Notes under the pieces: model-generated
Database searches by the model: none
Seen by the model: the letters and a program-made list of their open reading frames with translations, nothing else
What the model was told of the DNA's origin: nothing
Shown: positions 37,829 to 49,056 of the stretch, piece by piece
How the letters are laid out: every line of letters starts with the position of its first letter
How positions within the stretch are numbered: the stretch's first letter is position 1
Origin: G963665495 sp963667575
Lineage (GTDB): Bacteria; Desulfobacterota; Desulfovibrionia; Desulfovibrionales; Desulfovibrionaceae
NCBI GenBank assembly: GCA_963667575.2
Contig: CAXXHY010000061.1
Span: 124,001-188,000 of the forward strand
Direction of reading: 5' to 3'
Length of the DNA: 64,000 bases
Program-made: the position numbers and the translations under genes

Positions 37829-39763
37829 ATGAACAGCGCCCTACGGACTGACCCCACTTTTTTTCAACCCTTCGACCTCTACCTCTTCGGGCAGGGCGAA
37901 CATTGGGATATCTACCGCTTCCTCGGTGCGCATCCCGCCATGCAAAACGAAACCCACGGCTACCGTTTCGCAGTCTGGGCCCCCAATGCCCAGGAAGTGC
38001 ATCTGGTGTGCGAACACAATGACTGGCGCTGGGGAGAACTACCGCTGTTTCAGGTCGGCGAATCAGGAGTCTGGGCGGCCTTTGTTCCGGATCTTCCCAG
38101 GCAGACCTTGTACAAATACGGCATCAAGCAGCAGGACGGACGCATCGTTTACAAAACCGACCCCTTTGCCTTTCATGTCGAGCTCAGGCCGGGCGTGGCC
38201 GCCATTACCTGGGACCTGGACTCCTACCAGTGGCAGGACGGACCGTGGATGGAAAAACGCCGCATGAAAAGCGGCCTGCTGGACAGCCCCATATCCATTT
38301 ATGAAGTGCACGCCGGATCCTGGCGGCGTCATCCCGGGCAGCAACCCGGATTTTTGACCTACGGAGAACTCGCGGACAGCCTCATCCCCTACGTCAAGGA
38401 AAACGGATTCACGCATATCGAATTTCTTCCTCTTGCGGAACATCCGCTGGACGAAAGCTGGGGATATCAGACCAGCCACTATTACGCGCCCACATCGCGC
38501 TACGGGTCGCCGGCAGAGCTCCGGTCATTCATCGACCGTTGCCACCAGGAAGGCATCGGCGTCATTCTGGATTGGGTGCCCGGACATTTTCCCAAAGACG
38601 AATGGGGGCTCGGCCGTTTCGACGGCACCGCGCTGTACGAACACAGCGACCCGCGCCAGGGCGAGCAGCCGGACTGGGGTACCTATGTGTTCAATTACGG
38701 CCGTCACGAAGTCCGCAATTTCCTGTTTGCCAACGCCTTGTACTGGCTCAAGGAATTCCACTTCGACGGCATCCGCATCGATGCGGTGGCTTCCATGCTT
38801 TATCTGGATTATTCCCGTGGAGACAACTGGATTCCCAACCGCTTTGGAGGCAGGGAAAACCTGGAAGCCGTGGATTTTCTGAAAGACCTGAACACCGTGG
38901 TGCACGGCCATTTTCCCGGCGCCATGATGATCGCTGAGGAATCCACGTCCTGGCCCGGAGTTTCGCGGCCCGTATATACGGGCGGCCTGGGGTTCACGTT
39001 CAAATGGAACATGGGTTGGATGCACGACACGCTGGACTATATGCAGCACGATCCCATTCATCGTTCCTATCATCACACCAAGCTGACATTTTCCATTTTC
39101 TACGCCTTTTCAGAAAACTTCCTGCTGCCGCTGTCCCATGACGAAGTGGTGCACGGCAAGAAATCGCTGTTGTCAAAGATGCCTGGAGACAGCTGGCAAC
39201 AACAGGCCAATCTGCGAATACTCTATGCCTATCAATGGGCGCACCCGGGAAAAAAACTGCTGTTCATGGGCAGTGAGTTCGGACAATGGACCGAATGGAA
39301 CTGCATGAGCCAGCTGGACTGGAATCTGCTGGATTTCCCCGCCCATGATGGTATCCGCCTGCTGGTGAAAGACCTGAACACCCTGCTAACTTCGGAGCCG
39401 GCCATGCATGCGCAGGATACCGACTGGCAGGGATTCGAATGGATAGATTTTTCCGACCGCTCCGGCTCGGTGGTGAGTTTTCTGCGCAAGGCCCCGGACG
39501 CGCGTCCGCTGCTCTGGATTTTCAACTTCACACCAGTGGTTCGCGAACAGTACGCCATCGGCTGCCCGCTTCCGGGCATCTGGCGTGAAACCCTCAACTC
39601 GGACGCTTCCGTATACGGAGGCTCCAACGTGGGTAATTCCGGTATGGTCCAGGCCCGCAAGGCCGGACTAGGTCAGCGCCCCTTTTACCTGAAACTGACA
39701 TTGCCTCCTCTGGCCGCTCTTTGCCTTGCGCCGAGGAACAACACTGACGGAGGACATTCATGA
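37829..39763 (+). CDS. glgB: 1,4-alpha-glucan branching enzyme
   Basis: 644-aa GH13 enzyme making alpha-1,6 branches in glycogen. An N-terminal CBM48 (about 15-125) precedes the (beta/alpha)8 barrel with DGIRIDAVASM (nucleophile Asp), MMIAEES (acid/base Glu) and PLSHDEVVHGK (third catalytic Asp), then the C-terminal beta domain. GGAGG precedes ATG 37829. The reading frame is intact, unlike glgA upstream. It overlaps the CysZ-like gene by ATGA. Polyglucose storage is known in Desulfovibrio species. Confidence 0.96.
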   Translation: MNSALRTDPTFFQPFDLYLFGQGEHWDIYRFLGAHPAMQNETHGYRFAVWAPNAQEVHLVCEHNDWRWGELPLFQVGESGVWAAFVPDLPRQTLYKYGIKQQDGRIVYKTDPFAFHVELRPGVAAITWDLDSYQWQDGPWMEKRRMKSGLLDSPISIYEVHAGSWRRHPGQQPGFLTYGELADSLIPYVKENGFTHIEFLPLAEHPLDESWGYQTSHYYAPTSRYGSPAELRSFIDRCHQEGIGVILDWVPGHFPKDEWGLGRFDGTALYEHSDPRQGEQPDWGTYVFNYGRHEVRNFLFANALYWLKEFHFDGIRIDAVASMLYLDYSRGDNWIPNRFGGRENLEAVDFLKDLNTVVHGHFPGAMMIAEESTSWPGVSRPVYTGGLGFTFKWNMGWMHDTLDYMQHDPIHRSYHHTKLTFSIFYAFSENFLLPLSHDEVVHGKKSLLSKMPGDSWQQQANLRILYAYQWAHPGKKLLFMGSEFGQWTEWNCMSQLDWNLLDFPAHDGIRLLVKDLNTLLTSEPAMHAQDTDWQGFEWIDFSDRSGSVVSFLRKAPDARPLLWIFNFTPVVREQYAIGCPLPGIWRETLNSDASVYGGSNVGNSGMVQARKAGLGQRPFYLKLTLPPLAALCLAPRNNTDGGHS

Positions 39764-40497
39764 TACGCAATGCAATCCGCGGATTTTCCGCCCATTTCAA
39801 AGGAATTCGATACGCGTTCGGGCACCCGAGCTACCTGCCTCTGGTCCTGATTCCCTTTGTGGTGACATTGATATTGTTTTCCGTGTGTTTTTACCTGTTC
39901 ACGGACAATGCGAACAATATCCTGTCGTATTTCTGGAGCCCTTCGGCCACGGATACAGGATGGTTCTGGACCTCGCTGCACTGGCTTTACAGCTACATTT
40001 TCAAATATATTCTGTATCTGATGCTGCTGCTGGTGATGTATTTCCTGTTCATGGTCGTGGCCAATATCCTTGCCTCGCCCATTTATGACATCATTGCCCA
40101 GCGCATCAGCAAAACAGAACCCTATGCCGCAGCGCGCAGCGGAATAAATGTGGATGAGGCAGGAATTTTCAAGACAATCCTGGAGGAATGCAAAAAAGCG
40201 GTGTTCGTGCTGGTGGTGCCTTTGCTGTTTCTGCTGATTCCGCTTGTGGGGCCGGTGCTTTCGGTCATTTTTGCCATGCTGATGCTCGGATGGGACTTTT
40301 TCGACTTTTCCCTTTCCCGCGACAAACCAACGCTCAAGGGACGGCTGGGCTATATCCGCAGAAATTTCTTTCTCATGCTGGGATTCGGCGCACTGCTGTT
40401 CATTCCTTTCGTCCACTTCATCATCTACCCCTTTGCCATTCTGGGGGCTTCTCTGGCCTACCAGGACGAACTGGTACGAAGCAAAATACAAAAATAA
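39760..40497 (+). CDS. CysZ/EI24-family membrane protein
   Basis: 245-aa integral membrane protein of the EI24/CysZ family (PF07264). Four to five long hydrophobic segments surround FLMVVANILASPIYDIIAQRIS, a family signature, and LMLGWDFFDFSLSR. CysZ in E. coli takes up sulfate. In a sulfate reducer this role is attractive, but the family is broad and the assignment stays open. Translation is probably coupled to glgB through the ATGA overlap. It ends at a strong bidirectional terminator. Confidence 0.82.
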   Translation: MIRNAIRGFSAHFKGIRYAFGHPSYLPLVLIPFVVTLILFSVCFYLFTDNANNILSYFWSPSATDTGWFWTSLHWLYSYIFKYILYLMLLLVMYFLFMVVANILASPIYDIIAQRISKTEPYAAARSGINVDEAGIFKTILEECKKAVFVLVVPLLFLLIPLVGPVLSVIFAMLMLGWDFFDFSLSRDKPTLKGRLGYIRRNFFLMLGFGALLFIPFVHFIIYPFAILGASLAYQDELVRSKIQK

Positions 40498-40506
40498 ACA
40501 AACGCG

Positions 40507-40544
40507 AAAATGCCGCAGGAAAAAAAATTTTCCTGCGGCATTTT
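40507..40544. terminator. bidirectional terminator
   Basis: A perfect 17-bp stem (40507-40523 with 40528-40544) around AAAA, ending in T-runs on both strands, between two convergent genes. Confidence 0.92.
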
Positions 40545-40546
40545 CT

Positions 40547-40956
40547 TTATTGCATGGGAATTCCGGAAATAGCCACTGTTGCAATATACACGATGACCCC
40601 CAGCAGGGTCAGTGCAGAGGAAATGGTCTGAGCGCGCAGATAATCCCTGGGCAGATCGGATGCGGCGAATTTTTGAAGATGTAGACCTGGGAACCGGCCG
40701 TGATCAGGGCCAGCACCCCCATGAAGCCGACCAGATCCCCCGTGGTCATAACGACGTATTGCGTAAACACGATGAATGACACCAGCAATATGGGCGATGG
40801 GGGTCACTGTGTAAATCCGCACCTTGGCAAAGGCCTGGAACAGCTGCTGTTGCTGCTCGGCAGGGATCTTCCGCCTTGCTTGACCAGCATCATCCGGCCG
40901 ATGACCACGCAAATCAGCAGAAACAATACGCCCATCATGGGCAAATCCATTTTCAT
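40547..40956 (-). pseudogene. small integral membrane protein, broken by three frameshifts
   Basis: Read across three single-base shifts, the minus strand encodes a protein of about 136 aa with three hydrophobic segments. The first (MMGVLFLLICVVIGRMM) is in the frame of ATG 40956, the second (ILLVSFIVFTQYVV with GFMGVLALITAGSQVY) in another frame, and the third (ALTLLGVIVYIATVAISG) in the frame ending at 40547. The shifts lie near 40876, 40800 and 40670, the last in an A-run. AAGGAG precedes the start. The family is not recognised. It is just downstream of the chemoreceptor on the same strand. Confidence 0.6.
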
Positions 40957-41042
40957 AGGACACTCCTTGAATTCATTTGCTGCGGCGGCAGTGTACGTGT
41001 TTTGGATATGCTTTGCGACAGGTTTTCACCCCCCTCCCCGGG

Positions 41043-41074
41043 ATAAAAAAAAGGAGCACCTTGCGGCGCTCCTT
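41043..41074 (-). terminator. terminator of the chemoreceptor gene
   Basis: A 7-bp stem AAGGAGC/GCTCCTT followed on the minus strand by eight T residues, 23 bp after the TGA at 41097-41099. Confidence 0.8.
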
Positions 41075-41096
41075 CAAAATCTTCGGGTAACTCCCC

Positions 41097-43055
41097 TCAG
41101 AATTTCTGAAAATCATCGTCCAGATCGTCATCGCCCAAATCGAGCGTGACCTGCTTGCTGCTGTCCACCGGAGCGGCCTTGGCTGCCTCTTGGGGGCAAA
41201 GCCTTGGGCGGAGCCGCTCTCAGACTGCTGCCGCCGATTTTGAAAAAGGTCATGGTGGACATCAGCTGCTGCGGCCTGACTGGAAAGCTCCTCGCTGGTG
41301 GAGGCCATCTCTTCCGAAGCCGAGGCGTTCTGCTGCACCACCGTATCCAGTTGCTGAATGGCCTTGTTTATTTGCGAGGAACCCGCATTCTGTTCCTCGG
41401 AAGCCGCGGCGATCTCCTGAACCAGCTCGGAAGTCCGTTTGATGTTGGGAACTATGGTCACGAGCATTTCCCCGGCCCGTTCCGCAATCTCCACACTGGA
41501 AGCCGACAGGTCGCGGATCTCGTTGGCGGCCTCGCCGCTGCGTTCGGCCAGTTTTCTGACTTCGGCCGCTACAACGGCGAATCCTTTGCCCTGTTCGCCG
41601 GCGCGCGCGGCCTCGATGGCCGCGTTGAGCGCCAGCAGGTTGGTCTGCCGGGCTATTTCGCCGATGATGGAAATCTTTTCCGCAATCTGCTTCATGGCGT
41701 CCACTGTCTGCTGCACTGCCTTGCCGCCTTCTTCGGCGTCCTTGGCTGCTTTCACGGCGATCTGTTCGGTCTGCTTGGCATTGTCCACGTTCTGCTGGAT
41801 ATTCGCGGTCATCTGCTCCATGCTGGAAGAGATTTCCTCCACGCTGCTGGCCTGCTCCGTGGCCCCCTGGGACATGTTAACGGCAGAGGAAGAAAGCTCC
41901 TCACTGCCAGAAGCCACATTTTCCGATGCGGACTGCACCTCGCTGACCACCGAAGTCAGCCGCTCGGCCATGGTTTTCATGTCGCCGTAGACTCCCAGAG
42001 CTCCCTTGCCGGACTGGTCGAAATGCAGCTGCAGATCTCCGCCGGAAATCTTCTGGGCGATGTCGGCGATGACGGATGGATCCTTGCCCAGCTGCCGCAG
42101 GACTACACGGGTGATGAAAAAGGCCAGGGCTATCCCCACAAGCACCGCAAAGATGGCAATGCCCGAGACCATGTTGGAGGCCTGCGTATTGGATGCCTGC
42201 ACTCTCGGTCCCAGTTCGTCCTGTTCGTGTTTCACCGAAAGCTTTACATCGCCGACCTGACCGGCGAGCTTGGGCCCCAGCTCGTCCATGTTGGCGACCA
42301 CGCCATTGCGGCAAGAATATCCGTAGCCATTTTGTGAAAAGTGGGGATGTACTGATTGGACAGCTCCTGTACCTGGGCCAGCAACGAGCGTCGTTCGGGA
42401 TTTTGCAGCTCCTTGTCCAGCACACCGAGATACTTGGTAAAGACCGCCATCTCTTTCTCGACGCGGTCCACATGCTGCTGCTGATTGTCATCCAAGAATT
42501 TAAGAACATAGAGACGTCCCAGCATCAAACTGCGCATGGCCATGGCCGCATTGTAAGCCGCCATCACGTCTTTGTCCGCTTCGGCCGAGGTCATTATTTT
42601 CGTCAGACTCTGCTCTATACGCGGACCATTGGTGTTGAGCAGGCTCATGTCCTGATTGAACGTGGTCCGATATTGTTTCAGCTTTTCAAAGCCTTCATTG
42701 TAAGTCCTGATTATCGAATCAATGGAATCCACCAACGCCGCCCGTTCTGGGTGCTTGATTTCCTCCTGGGCGACATGGACCAAGTCGTCCATTTTTTTAA
42801 AATAACTGTTGTACTCCTCGATGTCCTTTTCAGACCCGGTCAGAATGAAATCCTTCACGTTCATCCGGACCATAAGCATGTTGGCCTGTACCTCTCCCAT
42901 GAGATTGGTATCACGGGCGAGTCCGCGATATTTGGTAAAGCCCTTGGAGGCTGTTCCCAGGGCATAGTAGGCGATGCCGCTGATACACACCAACAGAAAC
43001 AATATGATACCAAAGCCCAGAGACAATTTTTCGCCAATGATATGCCTTTCGCCAT
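41097..43055 (-). pseudogene. methyl-accepting chemotaxis protein, broken by about four frameshifts
   Basis: Transmembrane chemoreceptor. Order: a start MAKGIS at ATG 43055 with GGAGG, the first membrane span (LGFGIILFLLVCISG), a periplasmic four-helix sensor of about 200 residues, the second span (IAIFAVLVGIALAFFI), HAMP and the signalling hairpin with the conserved EIARQTNLLALNAAIEAARA tip. Frame changes lie near 43042, 42300, 41275 and 41185, the last in a C-run. After correction it ends in an acidic DLGDDDLDDDFQKF tail without a CheR-binding pentapeptide. No che genes are adjacent. Confidence 0.85.
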
Positions 43056-43299
43056 GACACCCTCCTGCAAGATCATTCCCCCGTGAGACAAACATGGCCG
43101 CTTCACTTCAATAGGCCTACCGGCAACCCGAAACAGGCCATGCAACTGGAGCGTCCGGTTCGCTGGTACTCCTCATAGACATGAGAAAGTTATGAAAGCA
43201 TACACGATTAAAACGCTCAGGACTACCCTTGGCAGATAATTTTTGAAAAATAACCTCCTCAATACTACTCCCCAAAGGGAGTGAAGTTATTTTATCTCT

Positions 43300-44744
43300 T
43301 TAAATCAGCTGGTTGACTTTTTTATTGTATTTATGGCGCTCTTCCTTGTTGTCGGATTGCGGTAAATAGACACTAAAAGTCGAACCTGTACCCTCCTCAC
43401 TTTCAACATCTATATGGCCGTCATGGGCCTCCACAATTGCTCTGACAAGACTGAGTCCGAGGCCCAATCCGCGCTCCGAACGGCTTTTGTCCGCCCTGTA
43501 CAACCTGTCGAAAATGTGCGCGATGTCCTCCTTCTGGAACACCGATGCCATTGTCCTGCACTTCTATAACGGCCATACCTTTTTCGCTTCTTCCGGAGAT
43601 ATATACTTCGCCCCCCGGGCGCGTATATTTGATGGCATTGTCCACGAGATTGGCCAGTATCTGTCCTATACGCCCCTGGTCCACCATGGCGTGCAGATCT
43701 TTCGGGAACCTCTGCTGCCAGAGAAATCTCTTTTTCCTCGGCAACATATTCGTAGAGATCGCAGACAGAACTGACCAAGGGAGCAAGTACGGATTTTTCC
43801 CTGTTCAGTTTCATGGCACCTGTTTCGGCCTCGGAAATATCCATCAGCATGGCCAGCATGGTGGAGATCCTGTCGGTTTCCTCCAAAGAATCCTGAAGCA
43901 TTTCCATAGGCTGAGGGGGACATTCACCGGAGATCAACACCCGTTCCAGACCTCCCCGGAGCCGGGTCAGCGGCGTACGCAGATCATGCGCCACATTGTC
44001 GAGGGAAGAGCGCATCCCAACGATCAGCGTCCGGATGCGCTCGAGCATTCGGTTGAACAGCAATACAAGATCATCCAGCTCGTCGCCGGTATTGCGCATG
44101 GGCACCCGTGTCTCCATGTGACCTGCATCGATGCCGCGTACCGTTTCGATCAGATCCCGAACCGGGCGCAACGAACGGTGAGCCAGCAGATACCCTCCGG
44201 CCACTCCGAACAAAATGACCGGTCCCATGATGAATACGAAGCTGCGCTTGAAATGTTCCAGAATATGACGGCGCGTGCTGGATCCGAAGCCCACCTGGAT
44301 ATTCACGCCGTTTGCCAGCTGGCGGCTGGTTATTTCCAGTGATTCGCCACTTTTTTTGGATACGAACAGCAGCCAGTTGCCCTGGCCGAGAAATTGCGCA
44401 GGCGCCACATCTTCGGCGGACACCGGATCGCATCCTTCGGGCAGGGTCAGAAACATGGTCCTGTTGAAGGGGTCAGCGATACGCACGAATATTCCGGTTC
44501 TGGTGTTGACGTCCTTGTCCAGGCGCAATTGCCGGATGAGCGCACCCAATCCTTCCTGGCGATCCGTCTGCTCGTAGCTCGCCAGTTTGCTTGTTGCCAC
44601 CTTTCTATCACTTTCACGGATCAGTTCGCTTAGCAGAAAATAGCTGAGAGTGAACAATATGAACGTGCTACAGATAAAAATGGTCGAATACCACAAAGAC
44701 AAGCGAAAACTTGTGCGCTTCCAGATAGGACTTGAGGAAGCCAT
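43300..44744 (-). pseudogene. membrane sensor histidine kinase, broken by two frameshifts
   Basis: Classic two-span kinase of about 480 aa. It has an N-terminal span (about 18-40), a periplasmic domain (about 45-175), a second span, HAMP, HisKA with VAHDLRTPLTRL (phosphoacceptor His) and HATPase with NLVDNAIKYT, DNGIGVP and GLGLGLSLV. The HATPase is split over three frames by one extra C near 43706 and one extra base near 43535. Restoring them gives a complete kinase. No response regulator gene is adjacent, although these kinases usually have one. Confidence 0.85.
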
Positions 44745-44915
44745 ATTTCCTCCTGAATACTAAAATTAAGATAACAAAAACCTTTCATGAAAAATGTATT
44801 TTTGCTAAAGTACTGTAGTTGGTTGCGGGACACAACTTACGATGCACGCTTCCTGTTGACACTTGCGCTGCAGCATTATACTTTTTTGACATCCTTTTTT
44901 GTACGGGACGTTCAT

Positions 44916-46665
44916 ATGCCTTACTCTAATTCTGAACCCGAAAATATACGCCCCTGGCGGCAAAGAAAAAAACTTGGAGAAATCCTTGTTGGCAGCAATC
45001 TGCTTGATGAAAACGAACTTACCAAAGCATTGGCGGGGCAAAAAAAGGACAACGTAAAGCTCGGTCAATGGCTTATAAATAATGGTTTCCTTACAGCTGA
45101 CCAGATCATGACCGCGGTCAGTCAACAGTTGAAACTGGACATTTTTGAACCATCTCAGGAGCCCCCGGATTCATCTTTAGCCAAACTTGTTCCTGAAGAC
45201 ATCGCCAGACAGTACCAGCTGGCCCCCGTTGAATTCAACCACGGCCTGCTGCGCGTGGCGGTACTGGACCCCACGGACATCACCGGCCTGGACTGGATTA
45301 CAACCCAGGAGCAGGTTGATGTCGAGCCCATGATCACCACGCATCAGAATCTGAGCATTCTGATGAATTCCCTGTACGGTTCGCAGATCCAACGCCCGGA
45401 TGAAAGTACTCGGGGTCTGCTGGAAGAATTCGCGGAAAACGACGCATCCTCGTTCGCATCCGACCTGGACACGCTGGACAATTTCAAGGCCGAAGCCCTT
45501 GCACAGGATGCGCCTGTCATCCGGCTCGCCAATACCATCCTCGTGCAGGCTGTCAAGCGCAACACCAGTGACATTCATCTCATGCCCATGCAGGACAAGG
45601 TTTCCTTGCGCTTCCGGATCGATGGCGAACTGATCGAATTCCTCTCTCTGCCCAAATCCATTTTTCTGCCCCTGTGCTCGCGCTTGAAACTTGCTGTCGC
45701 ACATGGATATTTCCGTTACGCGCATACCTCAGGACGGCAGGTTCTCCTTTACCACGGACAGCAGCAAGATCAGCGTCCGCGCTTCGTCGCTGCCCACCAC
45801 GCATGGGGAAAAAATCGTCATGCGTCTTCTGGACCAGACGGCCAAACCCCGGACTCTGGAGCAACTGGGGTTGCGTGCGGAAGAACAGAAAAAAATCGAA
45901 GACGCCAGCCTGCGGCCCCACGGAATGATCCTGGCCACGGGCCCCACCGGCAGCGGCAAGACAACACTACTCTATTCGCTTCTGCAAAAGCTCAACAAAC
46001 CCAACATCAACATCGTCACTCTGGAAGACCCGGTCGAATACCAGCTTGACGGAGTTGCACAGGTTCAGCTGAACCGCAAAGCCGGCATGACCTTCGCTTC
46101 CGGACTGCGTTCCATTTTACGCCAGGACCCGGACGTCATTCTGGTCGGTGAAATACGCGATCAGGAAACCGCCACCATCGCCATCGAAAGCTCCCTGACC
46201 GGCCACAAGGTGCTCAGTACGCTGCACACCAACGATGCGCCGGGGGCGGTTACCCGCTTTGTGGAAATGGGCGTGGAACCTTTTCTCATCGCCTCCACGC
46301 TCAACGTGGTCATTGCCCAGCGTCTTGTCCGGCGCCTCTGCCAGAACTGCCGCGAACCGTACACCGCCGAAACGGAACAGATGCAGATGATGGGCATCCC
46401 CAACGACCGAAAAGTCACTTTTTACCGAAGCAAAGGATGTTCCGCCTGCAACAATACCGGCTATAGCGGCCGGGTTGCCGTATGCGAGGTGCTGGACATT
46501 ACCGATCCCATCCGCCATGCCATCCTGCAGCGTGCCTCGGCCACGGAAATCAAGCAAGTGGCCATTGATTCGCGCTCGTTCCGCACTTTGAGACTGAATG
46601 CTGCAGCCAAGGTACTGGAAGGAACCACCTCGTTCGACGAATTCTTGAAAATCTATTCGAATTAA
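44916..46665 (+). pseudogene. pilB: type IV pilus assembly / type II secretion ATPase (PilB/GspE), one frameshift
   Basis: Hexameric extension ATPase of about 582 aa. An MshEN-type N-terminal domain (LGEILVGSNLLDENELTKAL) is followed by the core with SDIHLMP, Walker A GPTGSGKTT, Walker B DPDVILVGEIRD, the His box TGHKVLSTLHTNDA and a tetracysteine zinc site (CQNC...CSAC). One extra base near 45688 (AAACTTG) shifts the frame just before SHMDISVTRIPQDGRF. The start ATG 44916 is preferred; the frame is open to 44787. It is followed 20 bp later by a PilT-like ATPase, so a pilus role is more likely than secretion. Confidence 0.85.
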
Positions 46666-46685
46666 AAGCCTTTCAGGGAGTGCCC

Positions 46686-47948
46686 ATGAAGCGGTTACAC
46701 AAACTCATCCTCGCCTGTGCAGCCCAGGAAATCAGCGATATCCACATTGTCGGCGGACATCCGGTTGTTGTGCGCAAACATGGAGAAATCCATAAACAAC
46801 AGAATGTCGCCTACAAGCATCAGGAAGTCGACGCACTTGTAAAAGAACTCCTTGATGACAGACAACTCGCCATTCTGCGTAACCACTGGTCGGTGGACAC
46901 TTCGCGTTTCATCCCGCCTTGTTCGGTTCGTTTCAATATCGCCAACACGTCCCGGGGCCTGAGCATCTCCATCCGCCTTCTGCCGGCATCCGTGCCTTCC
47001 CTGGATGCTCTCAATCTGCACCCTTCCCTGAAAGAACTCTGCAAGGCGCAGCATGGTCTGATCCTGTTCTGCGGCCCCACCGGCAGCGGCAAGACATCCA
47101 CCATCGCCGCCATGCTCAATGAAATCAACATGACCCGCAATGCGCACGTTCTGACCCTGGAAGATCCCATAGAATACCGTTTTCAGAGCGTGAAATGCTT
47201 TTTTGAACAGCGCGAACTGGGTGTCCATTTTCATGAATTCAGCGACGCTTTGATCGACAGTCTGCGGCAGATGCCGGACATCATTCTGGTCGGCGAACTC
47301 CGTGAACCCGAAGTCATCCAGGAAACCCTGAATATCGCCGAATCCGGCCACCTTGTTTTCGGCACACTCCATGCGGGCAATTCCGAAGAAGCCATTTACA
47401 GAATCTGCAGCGCCTTTGATCCGGAGATTCAGGAACTGGTCCGGCTTCAACTGGCATCCACACTCAGAGCCATCATCGTGCAACGGCTCTGGAAAATGCC
47501 CAAACTCAATTTCCGCGTTCCCCTGCTGTCCATTCTCATCAATACGCCGGCGGTCAAAAACACCCTGCGTGAGAACAAAATTTCCACATTGGAGAACATC
47601 ATTCAGGTGGCCTCGGAAGACGGCATGTTCACAGTCGACCGCTACAGGGACTACCTGATGAAGCAGAAGTCCTTTACGTCGCCGTCCGCCCATTTCATGG
47701 ACCCCAGGTCCAAGACCATGAAGATCAAGGACTACACCTCTCCCCTTATCGATACGCATGCGCAGTCAAAGGTTGCCTTTGGCCCAGGCGCAAAAATGCC
47801 GGCGGTTTCCGCCCCGATGCAGGCTCCGGTCAAAGCTCCCAATGTCGCCTTTGAAGGCCTTCCCTCGGATATGGAGGAAACAACCAATCTGATTATCGAT
47901 TCGGATCAGAATATTGAGGATCTGATCCAGCAAATGGACCAGAAATAA
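46686..47948 (+). CDS. pilT: PilT/PilU-like retraction ATPase
   Basis: 420-aa secretion ATPase of the twitching-motility class. An N-terminal PAS-like half is followed by Walker A CGPTGSGKTST, the Asp box LEDPIEYRF, Walker B DIILVGELREPE and the His box SGHLVFGTLHAG. The C-terminal tail of about 90 residues is longer than in PilT and ends in an acidic segment, more like PilU-type paralogues. ATG 46686 has AGGGAG upstream. It presumably powers pilus retraction opposite the PilB-type protein encoded upstream. Confidence 0.88.
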   Translation: MKRLHKLILACAAQEISDIHIVGGHPVVVRKHGEIHKQQNVAYKHQEVDALVKELLDDRQLAILRNHWSVDTSRFIPPCSVRFNIANTSRGLSISIRLLPASVPSLDALNLHPSLKELCKAQHGLILFCGPTGSGKTSTIAAMLNEINMTRNAHVLTLEDPIEYRFQSVKCFFEQRELGVHFHEFSDALIDSLRQMPDIILVGELREPEVIQETLNIAESGHLVFGTLHAGNSEEAIYRICSAFDPEIQELVRLQLASTLRAIIVQRLWKMPKLNFRVPLLSILINTPAVKNTLRENKISTLENIIQVASEDGMFTVDRYRDYLMKQKSFTSPSAHFMDPRSKTMKIKDYTSPLIDTHAQSKVAFGPGAKMPAVSAPMQAPVKAPNVAFEGLPSDMEETTNLIIDSDQNIEDLIQQMDQK

Positions 47949-47960
47949 GAAGAAGAAAAA

Positions 47961-49037
47961 TCAGGCAAGCAAGGGCTTCAGGATCCGTTCTTCCCGGCGC
48001 AGCCAGTCTACGATTTCCTGAATAATCTGTTCGGGGCCTTTCTGAGGCGCCCAGCCAGTGGCCTGACGTACTTTTGCGGTGTCGCTGAGGTAAATACGGA
48101 TATCCGCCGGTCTGTCTTGCGGATCAGAAGTAATCTCGATTTCGTTTCCCGTGGCCTTTTGGCACAAAGCCGTCAGTTCGCGCAGGGAAACGCTGCTTTC
48201 ACGCCCGCCGCCCACGTTGTAAATCTGACCCGAGTGCACGTCGATGTTTTCAATCTGGCGTACGAGCAGGTCGAAAAGATCATCCACATGCAGGATATCG
48301 CGGACCTGTTTGCCGAGCCCCCCAAAACTGATGTAGGAGAGTTTTTTCTTCCAGAAATGCTTTGCCGCCCACAGCACCACGACGCCCTGGTCGACCTTGC
48401 CGAACTGTCCTGGCCCGGCAAGTACGCCGCAGCGATTGATCACGGCCTTGAGGCCGTACATTTCCACGTATTCCTGAATCAGCAGTTCGGAGCACAGCTT
48501 GGTTGCGCCATACAACGAACGGGAACCATCCAGCGGAAACCCTTCGGCAATCCCCGCGCTTCCCGCACCGCTCACCTTTTGTTCAGGGCTCAGTTCGAAA
48601 CGTGTTTCTGTTTCCACAAAGTCGAGGCCATTGACATGAGCCATGGGATACACCCGGCTGGTGGACAGAAACATGAAACCGGCACCGCACCGCCGCGCGT
48701 GCTCCAGGCAATGAATCGTGCCGGTCAAATTGGTATTGACGCAGTATTCCGGAGATCCGCCAAAGCCAGCCAGTACGGAAGGCTCAGCGGAACACTCGAA
48801 AATCCAGTCCGCAGGACCAGCGGCTTCAAGATCTTCAGGATTGCGGATATCGCCATGTTCGAAGCGGATACCCTGCTCAGTCAGTCTGGAAATATTAAGT
48901 TCGCTGCCCCGGCGTTTGAGATTGTCCAGGCAGCAAACAGAACACTCCGGAAAACGCTGCTTTAACTGCATCGCCAGAGACGATCCAACAAATCCGCAGC
49001 CACCGGTTACAAGAAAACGCTTTCCGTCCAGAGTCAT
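47961..49037 (-). CDS. NAD-dependent epimerase, CDP-paratose 2-epimerase-like
   Basis: 358-aa extended SDR enzyme acting on a nucleotide-activated sugar. It has the NAD-binding GGCGFVGSSL, catalytic YGATK and DNLKRRGSELN near residue 40. The last is typical of CDP-paratose 2-epimerase (RfbE/Tyv) relatives. The exact substrate is not determinable. It lies 19 bp downstream of uxs in the same minus-strand operon and probably feeds LPS or exopolysaccharide assembly. Confidence 0.85.
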   Translation of the reverse strand: MTLDGKRFLVTGGCGFVGSSLAMQLKQRFPECSVCCLDNLKRRGSELNISRLTEQGIRFEHGDIRNPEDLEAAGPADWIFECSAEPSVLAGFGGSPEYCVNTNLTGTIHCLEHARRCGAGFMFLSTSRVYPMAHVNGLDFVETETRFELSPEQKVSGAGSAGIAEGFPLDGSRSLYGATKLCSELLIQEYVEMYGLKAVINRCGVLAGPGQFGKVDQGVVVLWAAKHFWKKKLSYISFGGLGKQVRDILHVDDLFDLLVRQIENIDVHSGQIYNVGGGRESSVSLRELTALCQKATGNEIEITSDPQDRPADIRIYLSDTAKVRQATGWAPQKGPEQIIQEIVDWLRREERILKPLLA

Positions 49038-49056
49038 TCCATTTACTGCCTGAAGA

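Noticed and set aside
41204..42337. 377-codon ORF antisense to the chemoreceptor gene
   Set aside because: Antisense frame of a coiled-coil protein. The sense strand has the conserved receptor tip.
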